A stretch of DNA of 64,000 nt. It comes from Procambarus clarkii. Lineage: Eukaryota > Arthropoda > Malacostraca > Decapoda > Cambaridae. A program made the translations under genes and the position numbers. The notes beneath the pieces were generated by a model. The model was not told the DNA's origin. It worked only from the letters and a program-made list of their open reading frames with translations, and ran no database searches. The stretch is taken from positions 15,901,452 through 15,965,451 of the forward strand of contig NC_091208.1 in NCBI RefSeq assembly GCF_040958095.1, written 5' to 3'. Of the stretch, positions 23,605 through 33,481 are shown in pieces. Positions within the stretch are counted from its first letter, which is position 1. Every line of letters begins with the position of its first letter.

Positions 23605-25133
23605 ACAAATTCAGTACTGTATTATCCTTATTAAATCATGTTGACCATGGATCATTAAGATCTCATGTTGATATGTAATAGTCATATTTCTTTTGAACTG
23701 CTAATCCATGCTAATCATTCATTAAATTGTGCATTATGTCTCAATTTTTCACTTCCTTGGACATACTGTACAGTACAAAAAGATAGGATAAAAATAAACC
23801 AGCAATATTTCTTTCATTATATTTTTCATTTAAATAACTGCATCAATATTTTTACAGCTGACAGGATTTGTTTTACCATACAGGTGCATTATTTGTTAAA
23901 AAAAAAATTTGGTTTATTGTTACACACAATGGTGCTACATAGCCTTCCCAGCTTGGTGCCTTCTTTTAATACTTGCTGATTAAAAAATAAATAATAAATA
24001 CATTTTATTCAGGAAAAGTATATACAGTTGATTTACAAACATAATGTTGGATTTATAGACAGAGCTAGTACATACAATACCTAAAGCCACTAATACTCAT
24101 AGCATTTCGGGCAAGGTGTGGGGGAAAAACACAGACTAAAACTTAATAGTAATCGGGATTAGGTATAAATTGTGTTGAAAGAAGGAATAAAAAATACAAA
24201 AAGGGGGGTTAACATAGCATAAATCAGCAATTGCACATGTTGGTGAACAGCGTTGTTTAAAAAATAGCAAGACATGGGTTGACATTTAGGAGGTAAGTTA
24301 GGTTACATGGAGTTAATTAGGCAGTACTTGGTTTAACTCTTAAACTGGTTGAGAGAGGTACAGCCTTTGACATAATTCGGGAGGTCATTCCACATTCTGG
24401 GTACCTTGATTTGTAGAGCACTTCTAGTTTGGTTACACACAGCCAAATTGAGTAACAGGAAGAGGTCTTGGACACAAATTTGTTCCATGCTAAATGTAGA
24501 GGAATCAGCTGAGTATTCCTCAAATAAAATAAGTTTCCTCAGCTTATAAGGTAAATAAAATAAGCATTTCTCAAATAAGTAGCTGCCTCACCTCACTGCC
24601 TTACTGCTACATAGCCTTCCCGGCATGGTGCCTTCTTTTGATAATTACTTGTTCCACACCCAAATTGTATAACAGGAAGAGGTCTTGGACCCCTACTTCC
24701 CTCTCTCTTTTTTAATAATCTATATAGTCATAATTATAGCTTTAAGTATTCAATGAATAAAGTTTGTGACATTTTTACCCTTCTCGATCCTTACCTAACA
24801 TCATTTGTGCAGCATATTTTTATTTTATGTCTCACCCAGATTTAATTTCAAAATAAAACCAAACTAAATAAATTAGAAATGGGTATGTATAGCTAAGGTA
24901 CATCCTTACTACTAGGTGAACAGGGGCATTTGGTGATAGTAAATGATCCCATCAGGCAGGGCTCATCACCTTCTCTCATATTTCATGTTCACCAGTGTTT
25001 ATTTACTTAATAACTACGGGCATAATATGTTGCTATTATAAAACTAATTCTATTATCATCAAACACATATTTACTTCAAGTTTCAAGCAGAGAATGCATA
25101 TATAACTAACACGAAAGACTCCTCTTCACTAGA

Positions 25134-26625
25134 TGCACTTAACGATGCACTTATTAGTATGATTAACTTAATTCACGCAGCTCTTGATAAAAAGGAGTTA
25201 ACTGTTGGGTTATTTGTGGACCTGCGTAAGGCTTTTGACACTGTCAACCACCAAAACCTTCTTCTTAAATTACATCATTATGGAGTCAGAGGACACTCCC
25301 TGCAATACCTCAAATCTTATCTTACTGACAGGCTCCAGTATGTTTCTGTGAATAATACAATTTCTCCCACCCTACCCATCAACATTGGTGTTCCTCAGGG
25401 CAGCATACTTGGCCCTCTCCTCTTTCTCATCTACATTAATGACTTTCCAAATGCCTCCCAACACCTCAAACCAATTCTATTTGCTGACGACACAACCTTC
25501 ATTTACTCCAGTCCTGACCCCCTTGCTCTAAATGCCACAGTAAATACTGAGCTAGAGAAAGTCCATCTTTGGCTAACTGCCAACAAACTCACCCTTAACA
25601 TTGACAAAACGTTTTATATTCTGTTTGGCAATAAATCCTATAATCAGATAAATCTCAAAATAAACAATACCCAAATTTGTAACAAATTAGATGGCAAATT
25701 CCTTGGCGTTCTCATCGACCACAAGCTGAATTTCCAGGGACACATTCTAAATATATCAAAAAAAGTTTCAAAAACTGTTGGCATTCTTTCTAAGATCAGA
25801 TATTATGTACCCCGCCCTGCCCTGGTTACTCTCTATTACTCCCTCATCTATCCATACCTCAACTATGGTATTTGTGCTTGGGGTTCTACTACCCAAAATC
25901 ATTTACGTCCTCTAATTACCCAACACAAAGCTGCTATTAGGACAATATCCAACTCTGGACCCAGACATCACTCGGTACCCTTACTCAAATCTCTGAATAT
26001 GTTAGATATTAAGTCACTGCACATTCTCTCTTGTGTATTATACATATATAAAACGCTGAACTGTAATGCCAATCCTGACCTCAAAAGCTTCATTGAAGGT
26101 TGTAACAGAACCCATGAGCACCACACCAGAAATAAATACAGTTTTGATATTCCTAGAGTACGACTTAATCAAACTAGAAATGCTCTACAAATCAAGGGAC
26201 CCAGAATGTGGAATGACCTTCCCAACCATGTTAAAGACTGTACCTCTCTCAACCAGTTTAAGATAAAAACTAAACACTTCCTAATAAATTCCCTGTAACC
26301 TACCTCACTCCTCTATTGTCAACCCATGTCTGTTATTTTTTTTAATCAACACTGTTTGTCAACCTATTGTATTTGTGCTGCTTTTTCAGTCATGTTCCCC
26401 CTTTTTTTATCTTTATTTGTATTTGTTCTCAACACTTTTTATTCTTTATGCTCAATTAGTATTAAGTTCTAGATATTAATGTTTTTCTTGCCCGAAACGC
26501 ATTGCGTAATAGTGGCTTTAGGCATTGTATGTACTAGCTCTATCTATATATCAATCCATTAATGTAACATCACTTGTATGTATGTACCTTACCTGAATAA
26601 ATATCTTTATTTATTATTTATTTAT
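25134..26625 (+). mobile_element. LINE-A copy A-7 (right-arm specific)
   Basis: A 5'-truncated LINE-A flanked by TAGA (25130-25133 and 26626-26629). The left arm has the empty site at about 13170. The tail is a TTTATT-type run. The 5' junction repeats GATGCACTTA (25132-25141 and 25144-25153). Confidence 0.93.
25159..26298 (+). CDS. LINE-A reverse transcriptase, intact 3' two-thirds of RT (A-7)
   Basis: An open frame of 379 residues with no stop from the truncation point to the natural terminator. Motifs: GLFVDLRKAFDTVNH, GVPQGSILGPLLFLIYIND, the catalytic FADDTTFIYS, VHLWLTANKLTLNIDKTFY, YPYLNYGICAWGSTT, GPRMWNDLPNHVKDC and a C-terminus KIKTKHFLINSL. The ATG at 25159 is an internal Met, not a natural start; upstream codons (NDALIS) are in the same frame. 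The endonuclease and the N-terminal fingers of the RT are missing, so a working element is ruled out even though the frame is open. The lack of decay indicates a young insertion. Confidence 0.85.
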   Translation: MINLIHAALDKKELTVGLFVDLRKAFDTVNHQNLLLKLHHYGVRGHSLQYLKSYLTDRLQYVSVNNTISPTLPINIGVPQGSILGPLLFLIYINDFPNASQHLKPILFADDTTFIYSSPDPLALNATVNTELEKVHLWLTANKLTLNIDKTFYILFGNKSYNQINLKINNTQICNKLDGKFLGVLIDHKLNFQGHILNISKKVSKTVGILSKIRYYVPRPALVTLYYSLIYPYLNYGICAWGSTTQNHLRPLITQHKAAIRTISNSGPRHHSVPLLKSLNMLDIKSLHILSCVLYIYKTLNCNANPDLKSFIEGCNRTHEHHTRNKYSFDIPRVRLNQTRNALQIKGPRMWNDLPNHVKDCTSLNQFKIKTKHFLINSL

Positions 26626-26894
26626 TAGATTCACCAGCTATAATATTTTGGTTATGTTCCAATATAATAAATCGATCCCAGTGTTATGTAGTAGAGAAAA
26701 AATGACTTATATCCAGTTTTCGTAAAGCTACGAGTGGTCGAAACCACACTTAAATCCCGGAATGAACTTACGAAGGTTTTTCCACTTAGGGTAGCTAATT
26801 GAATACGGACGTAGCCGCCACAAAGGCGTTAAGAGGAAAAACGTTCTTAGCTAAGAGGAAAAACCTTCGTAAGTACCTTCCTGAATCCGGCCCC

Positions 26895-27289
26895 TGAATC
26901 TAGGTCCTGGTCTCTTGGCCAGGCTTCGTTATTAAATGTTACGTTGTTTATTCCCATTACATTTACTCTAAATGTCCTGATTGTCTAATTTCAAATATGT
27001 TATACAATAATTGAATATATCTTCTACTCCTAGACAATAAGCTATTCGGTGTTCTGCAGATTTTGATTTATCTTGTTACTTGGCTATAAGCATACTGTAT
27101 TAATTTTACCAGGTGTTCATATTAAGTTGATTTAGTGTACTTAAAGTTATCCACGTCTATATTATGCATTTGTTAAGTACACACTTATAGCCGTCTCATT
27201 TACACGTTCTGCAGAAATTACTTACTTGTTTCTACTACTTAATAAATAAGCTCCCATACTGTTTGTGTCTTTTTTCTCCCTGATTAGAA
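26895..27289. other. Unassigned AT-rich DNA
   Basis: Flank of the inverted duplication. I see no gene or repeat I can name. Confidence 0.5.
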
Positions 27290-27690
27290 AATAACATTAG
27301 AAGCTATTGACAGACATCTTCAAAATATCAAACCAACTGAATCCTATACCTTTACTGATGGCTCTGTGCAATTAGGAACTGGTAGAACAAGTTGTGCATG
27401 TGTAGTTTATAACGGGAATAAAATGATCATGCCTAGTACACAGAGATTGAACCAGTGGGCAAGCACGACACAGACTGAGCTATTAGGTATTTATCTAGGT
27501 ACTGAGTATCTTAATTTAAGCTCAGTGGTGGTGGAGCGATATTCTGTGATTCTAAAATTGTTCTGCAGTCCTTAAATAACCCATCACAATGTATGTCTGA
27601 AGTAACTTGTAATATTAAATGGAATGTAATTTTTGCCAATGATAATAACTATTGTATAAAATTTGTGTGGATCCCATCCCATGTAGGAGT
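27290..27690 (+). pseudogene. RNase H domain relic of a LINE (LINE-D)
   Basis: Two frames carry parts of a type I RNase H domain. From 27290: a lead-in, then YTFTDGSVQLGTGRTSCACV (first Asp in TDGS), then TTQTELLGIYLGTEYL (catalytic Glu). After a frameshift near 27530 another frame gives IFCDSKIVLQSLNNPS (third Asp in CDSK) and IKFVWIPSHVGVG. RNase H would remove RNA from RNA:DNA hybrids; a C-terminal RNase H is known in I-type and some jockey-type LINEs. The sequence stops abruptly after VGVG, where GNE would be expected, at the junction with the TATA-containing repeat. No RT is visible upstream. Confidence 0.75.
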
Positions 27691-27696
27691 TGGAAA

Positions 27697-27830
27697 ATGG
27701 CCTCTGCTTTGAAATACAAAGCGGAGATGTTTCTGAAGAGGGGGACAAAGAAACAGTTGCGCAGTGCGCCCCGCGCAGATGCGCGGGAAGTGTGGGGCCA
27801 TATAAATTCTGAGGCAGAGAGGGGCTCTCC
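27697..27830 (+). promoter_or_regulatory. TATA-containing repeat, copy 2
   Basis: Diverged second copy of 12145-12270. The shared blocks run in order: ATGGCC, CTGCTTT, GTTTCTGA, TTGCGCAG, GCGCGGG, CATATAAA. TATAAAT lies at 27799-27805. It begins exactly where the RNase H relic stops. Confidence 0.45.
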
Positions 27831-27854
27831 CTCACTTTCCACCCGACCGCCACA

Positions 27855-29160
27855 GTAAATAAATAAATAAATAATAAATATGTTTATTCAGGTAAGGTAC
27901 ATACATACAAGTGATGTTACATTAATGGATTGATATATAGATAGAGCTAGTACATACAATGCCTAAAGCCACTATTACGCAATGCGTTTCGGGCAAGAAA
28001 AACATTAATATCAAGAACTTAATACTAATTGAGCATAAAGAATAAAAAGTGTTGAAAACAAATACAAATAAAGATAAAAAAAAGGGGGAACATGACTGAA
28101 AAAGCAGCACAAATACAATAGGTTGACAAACAGTGTTGATTAAAAAAAAATAATAATAATATAATAACAGACATGGGTTGACAATAAAGGAGTGAGGTGG
28201 GTTACAGGGAATTTATTAGGTAGTGTTTAGTTTTTATCTTAAACTGGTTGAGAGAGGTACAGTCTTTAACATGGTTGGGAAGGTCATTCCACATTCTGGG
28301 TCCCTTGATTTGTAGAGCATTTCTAGTTTGATTAAGTCGTACTCTAGGAATATCAAAACTGTATTTATTCCTGGTGTGGTGCTCATGGGTTCTGTTACAA
28401 CCTTCAATGAAGCTTTTGAGGTCAGGATTGGCATTACAGTTCAGCGTTTTATATATGTATAATACACAAGAGAGAATGTGCAGTGACTTAATATCTAACA
28501 TATTCAGAGATTTGAGTAAGGGTACCGAGTGATGTCTGGGGCCAGAGTTGGATATTGTCCTAATAGCAGCTTTGTGTTGGGTAATAAGGGGACGTAAATG
28601 ATTTTGGGTAGTAGAAACCCAAGCACAAATACCATAGTTGAGGTATGGATAGATGAGGGAGTAATAGAGAGCAACCAGGGCAGGGCGGGGTACATAATAT
28701 CTGATCTTAGAAAGAATGCCAACAGTTTTTGAAACTTTTTTTGATATATTTAGAATGTGACCCTGGAAATTCAGCTTGTGGTCGATGAGAACGCCAAGGA
28801 ATTTGCCATCTAATTTGTTACAAATTTGGGTATTGTTTATTTTGAGATTCATCTGATTAGAGGATTTATTGCCAAACAGAATATAAAACGTTTTGTCAAT
28901 GTTAAGGGTGAGTTTGTTGGCAGTTAGCCAAAGATGGACTTTCTCTAGCTCAGTATTTACTGTGGCATTTAGAGCAAGGGGGTCAGGGCTGGAGTAAATG
29001 AAGGTTGTGTCGTCAGCAAATAGAATTGGTTTGAGGTGTTGGGAGGCATTTGGAAGGTCATTAATGTAGATGAGAAAGAGGAGAGGGCCAAGTATGCTGC
29101 CCTGAGGAACACCAATGTTGATGGGTAGGGTGGGAGAAATTGTATTATTCACAGAAACAC
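27855..29160 (-). mobile_element. LINE-A copy A-8
   Basis: Antisense LINE-A of the KIKTKH subfamily. The tail (AAAT/AATA-rich) is at 27855-27879, the hairpin in antisense near 27980, the RT from 28202 to the truncation at 29160. No clear target duplication. Confidence 0.9.
28202..29152 (-). CDS. LINE-A reverse transcriptase C-terminal part (A-8)
   Basis: An uninterrupted minus-strand frame of 316 residues. It starts in the RT palm just before GVPQGSILGPLLFLIYIND and includes the catalytic FADDTTFIYS, the KLDGKFLGVLIDHKLNF block, YPYLNYGICAWVSTT and the C-terminus KIKTKHYLINSL. All N-terminal parts are lost by 5' truncation, so it is a fragment despite the clean frame. The W-G of the GICAWGS block is W-V here, a private change. 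Confidence 0.82.
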   Translation of the reverse strand: MNNTISPTLPINIGVPQGSILGPLLFLIYINDLPNASQHLKPILFADDTTFIYSSPDPLALNATVNTELEKVHLWLTANKLTLNIDKTFYILFGNKSSNQMNLKINNTQICNKLDGKFLGVLIDHKLNFQGHILNISKKVSKTVGILSKIRYYVPRPALVALYYSLIYPYLNYGICAWVSTTQNHLRPLITQHKAAIRTISNSGPRHHSVPLLKSLNMLDIKSLHILSCVLYIYKTLNCNANPDLKSFIEGCNRTHEHHTRNKYSFDIPRVRLNQTRNALQIKGPRMWNDLPNHVKDCTSLNQFKIKTKHYLINSL

Positions 29161-29751
29161 TTGAAACTGCGTTGCACTGCGCCTCAACAACACGTGGACC
29201 AGTACCAGTCCTGCATTCATCAGTCTGTCGATACGGCAGGGGCCCCCTGCCCTAATCATCCTACTCTAAGGTAATGTAAAAATTTTCTGTTAAAGTCTAG
29301 TCAGGACTGTCCAATGTCTGGCGTGTGTTGGCGCCTACTCCCCGCGGTCCGTGTGGGCCGTCTTAGTTCCCTAGTGCCTTCTGCACGTTTGCCTGTCTTG
29401 AGGTATGCAGGCGCGCCTTTCAGTCTGTGCCAGGTGCTGCAGCGGCTGCTTTGCTGCTGCCGCAATGCCCCGGGTTGGCGTGTGTTTGCGCCGTGTCCCG
29501 AGTGAACCGCTCTGGTAGTGTTATCTCCCAGGCGTGCACTATGGGCACTGGTCAGCTGCGTTCCCTAGGCGTGCGCCTAGGGGTCCCGGTTCGTGCCCCG
29601 CTCGGACGTGCGTGCCTGGCCGGGCCTCCTGCGAGTGGCCCGGCGTCGCCCCCACGTGGACAGGTTGCGGTGGTCCTATTCCAAGGGCCATGGTGCGTGC
29701 CGTGCCCGGACGGGCGTGCACGGCGGGCTCCCTGTGAGCGGCCTGGCGGCC

Positions 29752-29906
29752 TCCAACGGATCCCTGATCAACCAGGCTGTGACTCATACGTCAGGCTGCG
29801 CGCAGCCGCGTCCAACAGCCTGGTTGATCAGTCCGGCTACCAGGAGGCTTGGTCGACGACCGGGCCGCGGGGACGCTAAGCCCCGGAAACACCTCATGGT
29901 AGGCCC
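29752..29906 (+). mobile_element. LINE-C 3' end, second copy
   Basis: Encodes the same end as 10090-10221: QRIPDQPGCDSYVRLRAAAS, NSLVDQSGYQEAWSTTGPRG, then TAA at 29878-29880. The 17-bp hairpin arms at 29764-29780 and 29815-29831 are preserved exactly. Confidence 0.8.
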
Positions 29907-30459
29907 TTGGCGGGGGCGCCACGAGGCCAGGTTGCAGTGGTCCTATGTTCCTTGGGCCCGACCTTTAGGGCCCATGCCCAGTAGGTGTCGCCCTCGTGCC
30001 ATGGCGCTCAGAGGAGCGCTTGCCCTGGGTTGTGTCTCGCTTCCTTCCTGTCCCTCTTGGGTGCTAAGCCACGCGGATTAGCGGTGTGGCCTTCCCCGGG
30101 GCGGGGGTCTGTCTGCATTCATGTCGTACCCGGGCGTGCCCACTTGTGGGGGGCCTGCCTCACGCCCACGGGCTGGAGACGCCCACGCCTGGCGGCGGTG
30201 TCCCGGTCGGCAGGCCCTGAGCCTTCTTTGCCTAGGGGCTACCTCGACGTCAGGTTGGGCTTAGCCGAGTTCCTCCCCGTCCCCTGCTGTTTTGGTCCAG
30301 GCTATCCACCGTTCTCTGGTCCGTTCTGTCCTATGGTCCCCTGTTCTGTTTGGGGGTGTCTAGGTGAGCCATGGCGCGCTCAGGCGTGTTTTGCGTTCAT
30401 CAGGTATGCAGGTATGTTTGTATGGTAGGTATGGTAACATACCTGCTGGTATGTTTGTC

Positions 30460-31012
30460 TCCAGACGTCTCGTCGGGCCGGTTTAGCCCGCACGTTCGTC
30501 CCCAGATGTTCTTGCCTGGCCGATTTAGCCCGCACGTTTGTCCCAGACGTTGTCGTTTGTCCCAGACGTTGTCGTCTGTCCGGCGTAGCCCGGTACATTT
30601 GTTCCCAGTCGTTTCGTCCGGCTGGTATAGCCGGCACGTTCGTACCCAGACGTTTTCGTCTGGCCGGTATAGCCCGGTACATTTGTTCCCAGACGTTTCG
30701 TCCGGCTGGTATAGCCGGCACTTTCGTACCCAGACGTTTTCGTCTGGCCCGGTACATTTGTTCCCAGACGTTTCGTCCGGCTGGTATAGCCGGCACGTTC
30801 GTACCCGGACGTTTTCGTCTGGCCGGTGTAGCCCGGTACATTTGTTCCCAGACGTTTCGACCGGCTGGTATAGCCGGCACGTTCGTACCAGACGTTTTTG
30901 TCTGGCCGGTGTAGCCCGGTACATTTGTTCCCAGACGTTTCGTTCGGCTGGTATAGCCGGCACGTTCGTACCCAGACGTTTTCGTCTGGCCGGTGTAGCC
31001 CGGTACGTCAAT
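30460..31012 (+). repeat. 84-bp hairpin minisatellite
   Basis: About five tandem units at 30600-31012, with GGCTGGTATAG at about 30620, 30704, 30779, 30863 and 30946 (spacing 84, 75, 84, 83), preceded by shorter related units from 30460. Each unit has two hairpins: CCAGACG...CGTCTGG and CCGGCTGGTATAGCCGG. One CCAGACG...GTCTG-CCGGTGTAGCCCGG unit also lies at about 41250. Confidence 0.88.
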
Positions 31013-31183
31013 TCCACCACGTTTCGTTCGAATGCTGTAGCACAGTCCTCCCGTGTTTTTCCTTGGTCGCGTGTACCAGGTGTTGGTCTGCCTGGAGTGC
31101 CCGGTTATGCGGCCCCCTTGCCTATCCCAAGTTTTCAGCGTCCAGCCTAATGCCTGGCCGTGCGGTCTGCCGCTTGAGCGACT

Positions 31184-31240
31184 TCAAATCAAATCAAATG
31201 TTTATTTAGGTAAGGTACATACATACAAGAGATTTTACAA
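31184..31240 (-). mobile_element. LINE-A 3' tip A-9
   Basis: Only the last 40-55 bases of a LINE-A-type 3' end, antisense: a (TCAAA)n tail, then TTTATTTAGGTAAGGTACAT and ACATACAAGAGATTTTACAA. Very short 5'-truncated insertion. Confidence 0.8.
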
Positions 31241-32118
31241 CGAGTGATGGATTTAATTCTAATTATTGCGGTCATTTATTATTTAATTCTGTTCAATTTT
31301 ATTACATTTCTTTATTTAGACTTTCAGCTTGATTAGTTTCATTACGCGGCAAATTTAGAAAATTTATAGCATTGCTTACACCTCTTGCCTTAAAAAAATT
31401 CTATTTTCATAAAAGAATTCGTATTTTCATGTCAATTTAGTGAACGGGAGCCCGCTCCTGTATTGGTGATTTATGTTCCTCCATCATTAACTATACCCTT
31501 ACTTAAATAACTTGCTATATTCTTAGTCTTTCAGTCATGATGCGTATTAAGACTTGCCTCATTTATTCCTCAATTTAGCATTGCGCAAGCCTCTGGATTT
31601 AGATCCTTTAGTTTTAGAGGTAATTAGGTATTCGTTTTCATGTCAATTTAGTGAACGGGAGCCCGCACCTGTTTTGGTGAATTACGTTCCTCCATCATTA
31701 ACTAAACGCTTACTTAAATAACTTGTTATATCCTTAGTCTTCCAGTCATGACGTGTATTAAGCCTAAGTTATTCCTCAATTTAGCATTGAGCAAGCCTCT
31801 GGCTTTAGATTATTCCTGCACTTGATTTATGAGTCAATTACCCTCAGCAATTTGTTACTGCAATTTATGCATTGCGTTTGCTCCACGTTTTATTTAACTT
31901 TTGTGCCGCAATTATGGTTGTGTAACTGCCGCTTTTGTCATTGAGTTTAAGTTAAGTCAGCTAGGATGAGCTAGTTAGGTTATACTATGGTGTCTTTCAG
32001 TCACGACGTGTATTAAAGACTTTCAGTTATTCCTCAATTTAGTCGGAAGGTACTGCGGCTTCCCAGCCGACGTCCTTCCTGTGACGAGTTAAGCCGGCGA
32101 TGTTTTCAGTTTTATATT
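31241..32118. repeat. Degenerate AT-rich tandem repeat
   Basis: About 210-bp direct repeats: the segment starting TTTCATGTCAATTTAGTGAA near 31426 recurs near 31637, and a part recurs near 31995 (TTTCAGTCACGACGTGTATT). Similar blocks with AAGTCAG-TAGG-GCTAGT appear at 44.6-45.7 kb. No coding. Confidence 0.7.
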
Positions 32119-32124
32119 TATTTG

Positions 32125-32942
32125 AGAACAATTTCTCAAATATTGGGATCAAAGAAGTCTTTAAATAACAAACCGACTCTCCTGTCAAATAACGATGGTC
32201 AGCTTTCAGCCTCTGATTCTGCTACTGAGTTCAATAGGTTCTTCTCTTCCATTGGTTCATCCCTTGCAAATGATATTCCATCTTCCAGTACAGACATTAA
32301 TGACTATCTTTCAGGTAACTATCCACAGTCTCTGTACCTAAAGCCTATTAATTCCACTGACGTCAATGAGATAATCCTTTCCCTTAAAACCAAGTCTGGT
32401 GCCCTTGAGGAGATACCAACTTTAATTTACAAAAAAGCCTCCAGATCTTTAGCCCCTGCTATTGCTTTGCTCTTCAACAAGTCACTTGAACTCCAAACCT
32501 TCCCAGATATTCTAAAAAAAGCGAGAGTAACGCCTGTCCACAAATGTGGTAATCTCACAGATGTTAACAACTACAGACCTATATCTATCCTGCCAAACTT
32601 GTCAAAAATTTTTGAAAAACTAATCTATAAGCAGCTTTACTCATATCTAGCCAAACTCAATATACTTAGCCCTTGCCAATATGGCTTCAGACCCAAAAAA
32701 AGCACTAACGATGCACTTATTAGTATGCTTAACTCGATTCATACAGCTCTTGATAAAAATGAGTTCTCTGTTGGGTTGTTTGTGGACCTGCGTAAAGCTT
32801 TTGACACTGTCAACCACCAAAACCTTCTTCTTAAATTACATCATTATGGAGTCAGAGGACACTCCCTACAATACCTCAAATCCTACCTTACTGACAGGCT
32901 CCAATATGTTTCTGTGAATAATACAATTTCTCCCACCCTACC
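32125..32942 (+). mobile_element. LINE-A copy A-10, 5' part
   Basis: Coding from the linker (TISQILGSKKSLNNKPTLL) into the RT up to SVNNTISPTLP, where the gypsy element breaks it. TATTTG at 32119-32124 recurs at 41206-41211 after the tail, a 6-bp target duplication. The element resumes at 39979. The open frame 32122-32964 covers this part (280 residues) with no decay. Confidence 0.92.
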
Positions 32943-33156
32943 TGTGGTGTTTGTGTGTTACTGAGGAAGTCTTGGTTGTAGGGTTGATGTAAAGTCATGA
33001 CTTGGTTACTGACTTTAATACTTAATATGATTACATGACTAGTAGCTACCAAGCTTGGCGGGCGTCCTGTACGCTCTATTGTTTACCTTCTCTCTCTCTG
33101 GCGTCTCAGCCGCCGCACATAGAAAACGGATGGTACCATTTTCTGTGAACATGACA
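32943..33156 (-). repeat. gypsy 3' LTR
   Basis: 214 bp, TGTGGTG...CATGACA as read on the plus strand. It differs from the other LTR at one position (GGGCGTCC here, GGGCATCC there). Confidence 0.95.
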
Positions 33157-33173
33157 TCCCTCCTTTTCTTTAA
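33157..33173 (-). promoter_or_regulatory. gypsy polypurine tract
   Basis: Minus strand reads AAAGAAAAGGAGGGA directly before the 3' LTR, the primer site for plus-strand DNA synthesis. Confidence 0.85.
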
Positions 33174-33481
33174 AAAGAATGAATACAGGATGTCTACCAT
33201 GCTTGTAGCACAAAGCAAAGTTATTGACACAAAGTAAGTTATTAACATATCAAGAGATACTGTATACATTTAACATTAATTAAGCACACAAAGAATTTAA
33301 ACAACTTAATCTTTTCCACAAAGGATTTCAATGTTAAAAATACATATGCAATGTTAAACAAACATGAAAGAAACTGTAATACAAAGTTACAAAATATTGA
33401 ATGAGATATCTGCATTATTCAAACAATATTAAATTTAGTTTAGCACAATAAGTAAATACTTTTCATTACATAGGAACACAA

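Larger units (their letters stand above)
23605..26894 (-). repeat. Right arm of large inverted duplication
   Basis: Inverted counterpart of the left arm: 23605-24098 pairs with 22524-22040, 24098-24842 with 21316-20571, 24843-24955 with 17476-17363, and 24953-25133 plus 26626-26894 with 13347-12902. It carries only one insertion of its own, LINE-A copy A-7. The old LINE-A relic at 24000-24520 is shared with the left arm. Confidence 0.92.
29161..31183. other. GC-rich repetitive block
   Basis: A GC-rich block, in contrast with the AT-rich LINE sequence around it. It holds a second LINE-C end (29752-29906), internal direct repeats (a block around GGTTGCGGTGGTCCTATTCC at about 29664 recurs near 29930) and an 84-bp hairpin minisatellite (30460-31012). 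Several long ORFs cross it on both strands, but they follow the tandem repeats and carry no domain I recognise. Confidence 0.65.

Noticed and set aside
29427..29879. A GC-rich host gene
   Set aside because: The only recognisable part is the LINE-C end; the rest is direct-repeat DNA with open frames due to high GC.
30460..31012. CRISPR-like array
   Set aside because: Units are contiguous with no unique spacers, and the DNA is eukaryotic.
30371..31150. A 259-residue plus-strand ORF and 206/166-residue minus-strand ORFs
   Set aside because: Translations of the 84-bp minisatellite; repetitive and without any known motif.
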